Source: Ruminococcus sp. (GTDB taxonomy: Bacteria > Bacillota > Clostridia > Oscillospirales > Acutalibacteraceae). Taken from it: DNA of 39,311 nucleotides. Below are positions 6,632-14,800 of the stretch, piece by piece; positions within the stretch are counted from its first letter, which is position 1; each line of letters starts with the position of its first letter. The notes under the pieces were generated by a model. That model was not told the DNA's origin, searched no databases, and saw nothing but the letters and a program-made list of their open reading frames with translations. Made by a program: the position numbers and the translations under genes. The DNA lies in NCBI GenBank assembly GCA_017473955.1, contig JAFUIK010000001.1, positions 1 through 39,311 of the forward strand, read 5' to 3'.

Positions 6632-7734
6632 AGATTTTATATGTAACAACTATTTCGTTGACAATAAATACCTTTTTTAAACCACATATAGAAATGCTTG
6701 TAAAACAGGGGAATACTGTCGATATTGCATGCAATTACAATGATTTAGTTATAGACCCGTTTTACAGCGACCTTGGTTGTAAGTCGTATCAGATTGACTT
6801 TTCACGCTCGCCGTTATCTTTAGATAACGTTAAGGCATATAAGCAGTTGAAAAAAGTCGTTGAAAACGGTGATTATGACATAGTTCATTGTCATACACCT
6901 AACGCTTCAATGATAACAAGGCTGGTGTGTAGAAAGTACAGGAAGAAAAACGGGTTGAAAGTGTTTTACACTGCCCATGGATTTCACTTTTATAAAGGTG
7001 CACCAAAGCTTAATTGGATGGTTTTCTATCCTATCGAAAAGATTTGCTCTCGTTTTACCGATAAGCTGATAACCATAAATCGTGAGGATTATGCTCTTGC
7101 TCAAGGTAAATTTAACGCTAAGGAAGTATGCTATGTTCCGGGTGTTGGAATTGACCTTTCAAAGTTTGAAGATATTCAAGTTGATAAGGGTGCTAAAAGA
7201 CGAGAAATCGAAGTACCTGAAAACTCGTTTTTGCTTTTTTCAGTAGGCGAGCTTAACGAAAATAAAAACCATCAGGTTGTTATAAAAGCACTGGCAAAGC
7301 TTAGAAATCCGCAAATTCATTACGCTATTGCGGGGGTTGGCGAAAAGCGTGAGTATTTACTCCAACTAGCCAAGGAGCTTGGTGTATTAAAGCAAGTACA
7401 TTTACTCGGATACAGAACCGATGTGATGGAGCTGTATCAATGTGCAGATGTGTTTATTTTTCCTTCAATCCGTGAGGGACTGTCTGTATCGCTTATGGAG
7501 GCGATGGCAAGTGGTAAACCGATTGTATGCAGTTGTATACGAGGCAACACAGATTTGGTTGACGAGAGTAACGGTTGCTTGTTTTCCTCATATAGTGTGG
7601 ATGAATGTAAAAATGCGATTGAAAACATAATCAAGTCAGAATTAAACGATATATCAAACAATAATCTGGAAAAGATTTTGTTATTCTCAAAAAACAGAGT
7701 ATTGGAGAAAATGAAAGATATTTATGAAGTGTGA
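6628..7734 (+). CDS. Glycosyltransferase family 4 (GT-B), EpsD/CapM-like
   Basis: A cytosolic, membrane-associated retaining glycosyltransferase of 368 residues. The N-terminal half (MKILYVTTISLTINTFFKPH) is the acceptor-side domain with VHCHTPNASMITRL and FYTAHGFHFYKGAP, typical of EpsD/CapM-type enzymes. The C-terminal half holds the nucleotide-sugar site with GxGxxR-type VGELNENKNH and the EX7E pair E283/E291 in EGLSVSLMEAMASGKPIV. It starts within the stop of the acetyltransferase gene (ATGA) and is followed by an overlapping GT2 gene. It probably adds the second sugar to the lipid-linked amino sugar; donor and linkage cannot be read from the sequence. Confidence 0.93.
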   Translation: MKILYVTTISLTINTFFKPHIEMLVKQGNTVDIACNYNDLVIDPFYSDLGCKSYQIDFSRSPLSLDNVKAYKQLKKVVENGDYDIVHCHTPNASMITRLVCRKYRKKNGLKVFYTAHGFHFYKGAPKLNWMVFYPIEKICSRFTDKLITINREDYALAQGKFNAKEVCYVPGVGIDLSKFEDIQVDKGAKRREIEVPENSFLLFSVGELNENKNHQVVIKALAKLRNPQIHYAIAGVGEKREYLLQLAKELGVLKQVHLLGYRTDVMELYQCADVFIFPSIREGLSVSLMEAMASGKPIVCSCIRGNTDLVDESNGCLFSSYSVDECKNAIENIIKSELNDISNNNLEKILLFSKNRVLEKMKDIYEV

Positions 7735-8689
7735 AGAGTTTAGTCCTCTCGTATCTATAATAATTCCTGTTTATAATGGCAGTAATTATATGAGAGAAGC
7801 TATTGACAGTGCATTAGCACAAACGTACAAAAATATTGAAATTATTGTTGTTAATGATGGTTCTTGCGATAATGGTGCAACCGATGCGATAGCCAGGGAA
7901 TACGGCGACAAAGTGCGTTATTTTTGTAAAGAAAACGGCGGAGTATCTACGGCACTGAATATGGGCATCCGTAATATGAATGGTGAGTATTTTTCGTGGC
8001 TGTCCCACGATGATGTCTATACTCCCGATAAGGTGGAAAAGGCTGTTGAAGCGTTGTCAAAAATCGAGGATAAGCGTGCGATAGTGTGTTGTGAATGTGT
8101 TCACATTGATAAAAATTCAAATTTGATTTCTTCTGCAACAAATACCACAACGATAGAGAAAGATGAGCTTGTTTTGTGGGACGCTGTTCTTTTGAAAATG
8201 CTCAGAGAAGGTACAATGAACGGCTGTGCGTTACTTATACATAAAGCGGTTTTCGATGATGCAGGAATGTTTGATGAAACATTGCGTTTTAATCAGGATT
8301 CGTTTATGTGGAACAAAATTTTTCTCAAGGGATACTCGATGCTTTCTATTCCACATATTTGTGTCAAAGGTAGAATTCACGATAAGCAGTTGACCCAGAC
8401 CGGACAAGCTATATTTCGCGATGATTGTAAAAAAATGAGCGAGTTTCTTATTCCAGAGCTTTTAAAGGTAAGCACTAAAGAAAAGAACTTCATTTATGAA
8501 TATATAAAGTACAATGCAAAATATAAAAACACTGAGGTTGTAAAAACAGCGTATATAAAGGCTAAAGAAAAAAAGCTGATTTCTTTTTCAGCTTTCGTAA
8601 ATATAGCGATATTACGTATTTATGGTGTAATTCGACCTCTAATTAGAAAGATGTATTACTCTATGTTCAGAAACATTAAGACGTCATAA
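7724..8689 (+). CDS. Glycosyltransferase family 2 (GT-A)
   Basis: A 321-residue inverting glycosyltransferase. The N-terminal GT-A domain reads VSIIIPVYNGSNYMREAIDS, then IIVVNDGS, and the metal-binding acidic motif SHDD with D96/D97. The last third (residues about 215-321) is lysine-rich with a short hydrophobic stretch near 285-300 that may bind the membrane. It overlaps the preceding GT4 gene by 11 bases. A role as an elongating enzyme of the repeat unit follows from the context; the sugar is unknown. Confidence 0.93.
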   Translation: MKCEEFSPLVSIIIPVYNGSNYMREAIDSALAQTYKNIEIIVVNDGSCDNGATDAIAREYGDKVRYFCKENGGVSTALNMGIRNMNGEYFSWLSHDDVYTPDKVEKAVEALSKIEDKRAIVCCECVHIDKNSNLISSATNTTTIEKDELVLWDAVLLKMLREGTMNGCALLIHKAVFDDAGMFDETLRFNQDSFMWNKIFLKGYSMLSIPHICVKGRIHDKQLTQTGQAIFRDDCKKMSEFLIPELLKVSTKEKNFIYEYIKYNAKYKNTEVVKTAYIKAKEKKLISFSAFVNIAILRIYGVIRPLIRKMYYSMFRNIKTS

Positions 8690-8699
8690 GGGGAAATAG

Positions 8700-9770
8700 A
8701 TGTTACCTTTTGTTATTTTGCTTCTTGTTCCCATAGCTATTCAGCACATAAAAATTAAAGGGATAGATTATTCGAAGAAGTGTCAATTTGCCTTAACATT
8801 TTTCTTCGTCGGACTGACACTGCTTGTGATGTTGCGTCACAAAACCATTGGCACTGACACACAACTATATATTTATTACTTTGAACGTTTCAATGTGATG
8901 GAGTGGTCAGAAATTCCCGACCTATCGTTGGAGCTCGGCTATTCGTACTATAATAAGCTGATTTCTGTATTCACAGACGACCCTCAGGTTTTTCTTGCTA
9001 TAACTGCGGTTGTTATATCAGCTATGATTTATCCTACATACAGACGTTTGTGTTTAGATCCGTCGCTCACTATTGTTCTATTCTGTATTATGTCTACATT
9101 TGTTATGATGTTCTCGGGAATAAGACAGATGATAGCGATTGCCATAGGTTTTATTGCATACGAGTTCACTCGCAAGAAAAAGCTCTTTCCTTTTATATTA
9201 GCGGTGGCTGTAGCAGTAATGTTCCATTCGAGTGCTTTTATGCTGATTTTTATGTATCCTTTGTTTCACGCAAAGATTACCAAAAAATGGCTGTATATTA
9301 TTGTTCCGCTGACCTTTGTATTGTTTGTGTTTAACGCACAGGTATTCTCTGTGTTGAGCGTAGTGTTAGAGCATTATACCAGATTTTCAGCGACTACCGT
9401 TTCTACAGGAGCTTATGCAATGATTGCGTTGTTTGCAGTTTTTGCTTTGTTCTCTTTCTTTGTGCCGGATGAAGATTTAGTTGATGCGGAAACAATCGGT
9501 TTAAGAAACTTTTTGTTGCTATCTATTTTCATACAGATATTCGCTCCGCTTCATACGCTTGCAATGAGAATGAATTATTACTATATTATTTTCATTCCGC
9601 TGTTGTTGCCTAAGATAATTCAGACTAAGAGTGTGAGATGGAGACAAGTTGCGATTGCCGGCAGATATGTTATGGTAGTATTTTTCTTGTTGTATTTCTT
9701 TGTCAGTGCATCAGGAGAAGGAGCACTCGACGTATTCCCATACCACTTCTTCTGGGAGGACGTTGTATGA
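8700..9770 (+). CDS. EpsG-family membrane protein, putative Wzy-like polysaccharide polymerase
   Basis: A 356-residue polytopic membrane protein with about ten or eleven hydrophobic segments. The pattern of MLRHKTIGTDTQLYIYYFER in the first large loop, LELGYSYYNKLISV, and FSGIRQMIAIAIGFIAYEFT matches the EpsG family, which replaces Wzy in many Firmicutes exopolysaccharide loci. It would join lipid-linked repeat units on the outer face of the membrane. AAGGGGAAATAG before the ATG is a good ribosome binding site. The stop codon overlaps the next gene's start (ATGA). Family membership is well supported; polymerase function is a family-level expectation. Confidence 0.9.
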   Translation: MLPFVILLLVPIAIQHIKIKGIDYSKKCQFALTFFFVGLTLLVMLRHKTIGTDTQLYIYYFERFNVMEWSEIPDLSLELGYSYYNKLISVFTDDPQVFLAITAVVISAMIYPTYRRLCLDPSLTIVLFCIMSTFVMMFSGIRQMIAIAIGFIAYEFTRKKKLFPFILAVAVAVMFHSSAFMLIFMYPLFHAKITKKWLYIIVPLTFVLFVFNAQVFSVLSVVLEHYTRFSATTVSTGAYAMIALFAVFALFSFFVPDEDLVDAETIGLRNFLLLSIFIQIFAPLHTLAMRMNYYYIIFIPLLLPKIIQTKSVRWRQVAIAGRYVMVVFFLLYFFVSASGEGALDVFPYHFFWEDVV

Positions 9771-10963
9771 AAGTAGTGCAGATAAACGCGACCTGTGGTG
9801 TCGGAAGCACCGGAAGAATATGTGTCGGAATAAGTGAACAGCTTAATGCTCAGCAGATTGAAAACTACATTCTCTACAGCAGTAAAACAAGTGGTTATCC
9901 TGGGGGCTTGCAGTGTTCAACTGACGCTGATATAAAACTCCAGTCTTTAAAGTCTCACGTTTTTGGTAATTATGGCTTCAATTCCCAAAAAGCCACAAAA
10001 AAGATGATTCAGTATCTTGAAGAGATAAAGCCTGATATTGTGCATCTTCATAATATACATGGTCACGACTGCGACCTAGGTTTGCTGTTTAGCTATTTTA
10101 AAGAAAAGAAGCAAAAGCTTGTGTGGACATTCCACGATTGCTGGACATTTACTGCTTACTGTGCTTACTTTTCAATGTGTAACTGTGAAAAATGGAAAAG
10201 CGGTTGTTTTAACTGCAGTCAGAAAAATCAGTTTAGTTTTTTGTTCGATAAAAGCAGAGAACTCTTTGATAAAAAGAAAAAGCTGTTTACGGGCTTGGAT
10301 TTAACGATTGTCACACCGTCTAAATGGCTGTGTGATGTGGTTAAAGAATCCTTTTTCAAGGATTATCCAGTAAGAGTAATTTACAATGGAATTGATTTAG
10401 ATATTTTTAAACCGACTGAAAGTGACTTTAAAAAGAGATACAATGTACCTATGGACAAAAAAATTGTTTTGGGTGTATCTCTTGAGTGGGGTCAGAGAAA
10501 GGGCTTGGATGTTTTTCTTGAGCTTTCAAAAAGACTTGATGATAAAAAGTATCAAATAGTTTTAGTTGGAACTAACCCTGAAACAGACAAGCTGTTGCCT
10601 GACAATGTGATTTCAATTCACAGAACAGAAAGCCAAAAAGAGCTTGCCGAGATTTACACGGCAGCAGATGTTTTTGTAAACCCTACACGCGACGAGGTTT
10701 TGGGTTTGGTGAATATTGAAGCTATTGCGTGCGGAACACCGGTAATTACATTTAACAGCGGTGGAAGTCCCGAATGTATTGACAAAACCTGCGGTGTTGT
10801 TATTGATTGTGATGACGTTGATGCTGCGGTTGAACAAATCGGATTTATCTGTACACAAAAACCTTTCGACAAAGAAAGCTGTATAAAGTACGCAGAAAAT
10901 TTTGATAAGCAACAAAATTTCAGAAAATATCTGGATGTTTATAGGGAGATATGTTTTGACTGA
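9767..10963 (+). CDS. Glycosyltransferase family 4 (GT-B)
   Basis: A 398-residue glycosyltransferase. The true start is ATG 9767, preceded by GGGAGG and overlapping the EpsG stop; the frame stays open upstream, but that part only shadows epsG. N-terminal MKVVQINATCGVGSTGRIC and the loop WTFHDCWTFTAYCAYF are typical of WcaC/GtfB-like GT4 enzymes. The EX7E pair is E310/E318 in DEVLGLVNIEAIACGTPV, followed by FNSGGSPECID. A cysteine-rich insert, CNCEKWKSGCFNC, near residue 140 is common in this subgroup. It probably contributes one sugar of the repeat unit; donor unknown. Confidence 0.92.
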   Translation: MKVVQINATCGVGSTGRICVGISEQLNAQQIENYILYSSKTSGYPGGLQCSTDADIKLQSLKSHVFGNYGFNSQKATKKMIQYLEEIKPDIVHLHNIHGHDCDLGLLFSYFKEKKQKLVWTFHDCWTFTAYCAYFSMCNCEKWKSGCFNCSQKNQFSFLFDKSRELFDKKKKLFTGLDLTIVTPSKWLCDVVKESFFKDYPVRVIYNGIDLDIFKPTESDFKKRYNVPMDKKIVLGVSLEWGQRKGLDVFLELSKRLDDKKYQIVLVGTNPETDKLLPDNVISIHRTESQKELAEIYTAADVFVNPTRDEVLGLVNIEAIACGTPVITFNSGGSPECIDKTCGVVIDCDDVDAAVEQIGFICTQKPFDKESCIKYAENFDKQQNFRKYLDVYREICFD

Positions 10964-11804
10964 ATTACAGGCTAAGGAATTTGAAATTTTAAAAAAGTTT
11001 GTTGAGATTTGCGAAAAGCTCGGACTAAAATTTTTCCTTGTGTGCGGAACTGCACTTGGTGCTGTGAAGTATCAGGGCTTTATTCCGTGGGATGATGATA
11101 TTGATGTGGGAATGTACAGAGAAGATTACGAGATTTTCTGTGAAAAAGCCCCTGTGCTGTTACCCGAGTATTACTTTTTGCAGACCTATAAAACCGATTA
11201 CAATTTTCCTTATATATTTGCAAAAATAAGAGATTCAAGAACTACATATATTGAGAAAAGCAATTCAGAGCTTAATATTCACCACGGTGTTTACATTGAT
11301 ATATTTCCGTTGGACGGATATCCGAAAGATAAAAATAAAGCCGCGGTGATGACAAGAAAAAAGAAACTACTGGATTTGAAAAAGGCTTGTGTTTTCAAAG
11401 TAAATGAAAATTACTCGTTTAAAGCAAAAATGCTGATGAAGCTTGAACGCATACTCGGTTATCATAAGAGAACACATTCAATCGTTAAAAGGATTGAGGA
11501 GTTGATTTCTCAGTGGAAGGTTGACCAGTCAGCAGTAATCTGTAACCACGGCAATTGGCAGGGAGAGCTTGAGTTTGCTTCAAAAGAGCAGTATGGAGAG
11601 GGTGCTTTTGCAACCTTTGAAGGGTTAAAGGTCCGAGTGCCTGAGAAATTCGACGAGTATCTTACTCAAAAATACGGTGACTGGCGAGCTGATTTGCCAA
11701 AAGAGGAAAAAATCGGTCATCACTTTTATGAGGTGTGCGACCTTAATAAGCCGTATACTGAATATATTGAGATATTGTCTAAGGACAGAATTAGATTAAA
11801 GTAG
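10956..11804 (+). CDS. LicD-family phosphotransferase
   Basis: A 282-residue nucleotidyltransferase-fold enzyme that transfers a phosphorylated alcohol (choline in pneumococcal LicD) or a sugar phosphate to a glycan. The family signature is GTALGAVKYQGFIPWDDD followed by IDVGM, with catalytic Asp at 46-48 and 50. The best start is TTG 10956, eight bases after AGGGAG and overlapping the end of the glycosyltransferase gene; no in-frame ATG fits. Further family features are YIDIFPLDGYP and the C-terminal YGDW motif. The phosphodiester it would install is notable because the next gene encodes a secreted phosphodiester glycosidase. Whether the donor is CDP-choline, another CDP-alcohol or a nucleotide sugar cannot be read. 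Confidence 0.92.
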   Translation: MTELQAKEFEILKKFVEICEKLGLKFFLVCGTALGAVKYQGFIPWDDDIDVGMYREDYEIFCEKAPVLLPEYYFLQTYKTDYNFPYIFAKIRDSRTTYIEKSNSELNIHHGVYIDIFPLDGYPKDKNKAAVMTRKKKLLDLKKACVFKVNENYSFKAKMLMKLERILGYHKRTHSIVKRIEELISQWKVDQSAVICNHGNWQGELEFASKEQYGEGAFATFEGLKVRVPEKFDEYLTQKYGDWRADLPKEEKIGHHFYEVCDLNKPYTEYIEILSKDRIRLK

Positions 11805-11858
11805 GTATCTGTGCAGGTGTTTCCTGCCTAATATAAATTTCTATGGAGGTAGATTAAA

Positions 11859-14800
11859 ATGAACAAAAAGTTCTCAAGAGTAGTATCCATGTTACTCTGT
11901 GCCATTATGGTTGCAACAATGTTGCCTTTATCAGCGTTTGCCGCAACCTTTGATACAGCAGTAACAGACGAATACTACAGTGTCATCTCAAAGCACGAGT
12001 ACACTCTTGCACCTGGTGCAACTGAAACAGAAATCGTGCTCAACAATGCAGAAGGCTCAAGACGCCAGATTGCACACGTTATGGAGGTTGACACAAAGAA
12101 TCCAACTATCCAGGTGCTTCCGGGTTATTATGGTATCGACAAATTAGATCCTAATAACTTAAACGATAGCACACACTGGACAGACGCACGAGTTACTCAG
12201 ACAGTTGAGTACTATGAAAATCAGCTTGGTTATAACGTAGTTGGTGCTATGAATACAGCACTTGCTTACGACTCCAACGCACCGTACGACTTTATGATGT
12301 ACAACGGCGTTGTGCTTTCTGACCCTGCTAACCATTCAGGTAACGCACAGACATACCTTGCTATTAAGCAGAATGGTGATTGTGAGCTTCGTTCAAGAAC
12401 CGAGCCTTTCGAGGAAGACGACTACAACGTTGTTGCTGCTAACTTCGGTTGGCTCGTAAAAGACGGTGCTCTTGTTACAAAGACACCTGAGAGAACAACT
12501 GCGGCTGCTTCAAGATCAATGCTCGGTATCAAAGCTGACGGTACTCTCGTTATCTGTCAGTTTGACGGACGTGTATCACCTACAGCTACAGGTCTTTCCA
12601 ACTACGAAATGGGCGAAATGATGCTCGCACTCGGTTGCGTTAACGCAGTTAACGGTGACGGTGGCGGTTCTTCAACATTCGTTACAAAGCGTGAGGGCGA
12701 AGATACTCACACAATGCGTTCTATCCCTTCCGACGGTTCAGAGCGTCCAACAATCAACAGCATTATGGTAGTTTCAACAGCAAGTGCAACAGGTGTGTTC
12801 GACCATCCTGTAATCGGTGCTGACTATGACTATTTTGCTGCAAAAACAAGCTATGAGTTCACTGCTCAGGGTATTGATACAGCAGGCTTCGAAATGGAAG
12901 TTCCGGCTGACGCTACTTGGACACTTTCAGACACATCATTCGGTACAATTGAAAACGGTGTGTTCACATCAAATGGTAAAATTGGTGCAGTTGATGTTCA
13001 GATGGTTTACAACTCAAACGTTGTAGGTTCAAGAACAATCAACATTGTTAATCCTGACACTTTCGGATTTGCACAGGAAAGCACCGTTATTCCTTACGGT
13101 AAGAAGGTGGATGTTGCAGTTACTGCGACTTACGGCTCTGATGATGCATCAGTATATTTGGGCGACCAGTATTCACTTGTTCTCTCCGATACAACAGCTG
13201 CAACACTTGTTGGCTCAACACTTACTGCAACTACAGACGAAACAAAAACAGGTGTTAAGGTAACAGCTACATATCTTCCGGACCCAACTGTAATAAGTGT
13301 TTTAAATGTTTCTTTCGGTAAGGGCTCAGAAGTTCTCTACGATTTCGAGGATGGCGACGCTTCTGATTGGATGGGCTTTGATGAAGCAAAGCAGTATTCT
13401 ATTGATAATGGTATAAACAATACGCTTGTTGGTTCATCTCCTTTAGCAGGTCAGTATTCTGATGAAACAGACGGCAACACATTCCTTGCTACTAAAGAAA
13501 ATGGTGGACAGGTAAGAAACGGCGAGTACGCTCTTGCTTGGAGCATTGACAATACCAATGCGGCATTTGCAGGCTGGACATACAACGTTTTATTTAACGT
13601 AGGCGGACCTACAGTATTACGTGACGTTGCTAACGGCAAGAATGCAACAAAGCTCGGTATGTGGCTCTACATTCCTGAGGGGGCTACAGGCCTTGCTTTC
13701 CAGTCACAGCTTTATGTAAAGAACGCTGACGGCTCATATACTTGCAAGCAGGCTCATTTCACTTTCACAACAAAGAGTGGAACAGTTAAGAACCTGAATT
13801 CTTGTACAGAGGCTGATATCCCTGAGTCAAGATGGGTATATGCATCAATCGACCTTACAGCGTACGATTATATTTGTATGCCTGATCCGGCTGATACATC
13901 TAACAGTCGTTCACCATCAGTTATCAGAACATATATTAAGCCAACAGCTCCTGCTGTTCACACTTTCTATATCGACGATATTACACTCGACTACAGCTCA
14001 GCTGTTGATGACAGAGTATTACCAACAATTTCTGATGTTTGCTACATTCCTGCTGACGAAGCAGTAGCACTTGAAGATGGTGCTAAGATTTCTCAGAATA
14101 CAATGGCATTCTCTGCAGCAGTTGCTGATAATGCAGAGCTTGACAACTCAACAGCAAAAATCACAGTTGACGGTGTTGCTGTTGAAAGTGCAAAGGTAGC
14201 AGGTAAGTTCCTTACTTGCGAAAACGTAACACTTACAAATGGTGTTCACACAGTTGCTTTTGAGATTAAGGATAAACTCGGCAACCCAGCAAAAGTTACA
14301 AGAACATTTACAGTAGGCAGTGAGGCTTTAATCACATTAAGCGGTCACAACGACTCAAATGCTCCTGCTGAATATGATTCAATTTACTATGTAGACATTA
14401 ACACAGCAGATGTAGAAGCTATTGATGGCATTACAGCAACAATCAATCTCCAGACAGCTAATAACTGGGAGATTGAGGGCTTAAAGACACTCACAGGCTT
14501 TGAAGCTACTGCACAGGTTAATGAAGTTTCAAACAACGTAACAGTTAATATTAAAAAGGTTAAAGATACAGAACTTACAGGTGCTCAGACACTCGTAAGC
14601 ATTCCTGTACGTGTATGGTCTTGGGATGCTATCAATCATGTCACAGGCGAGGCTATTGCTCCTGAAACTCAGTTTGCTACAGGTAACAACCCAATCGTTA
14701 CTATTGATTATAATGTAGTAAATGGTGTTATCGATTTTGCTGACAATGCATATGATGGTTATTTTGCTACATTTGGCGGTGACGTTTCAGTTGCTACAAA

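Noticed and set aside
9638..9766. Longer N-terminus of the second GT4 enzyme
   Set aside because: The added part only translates the end of epsG in another frame; GGGAGG and the ATGA overlap fix the start at 9767.
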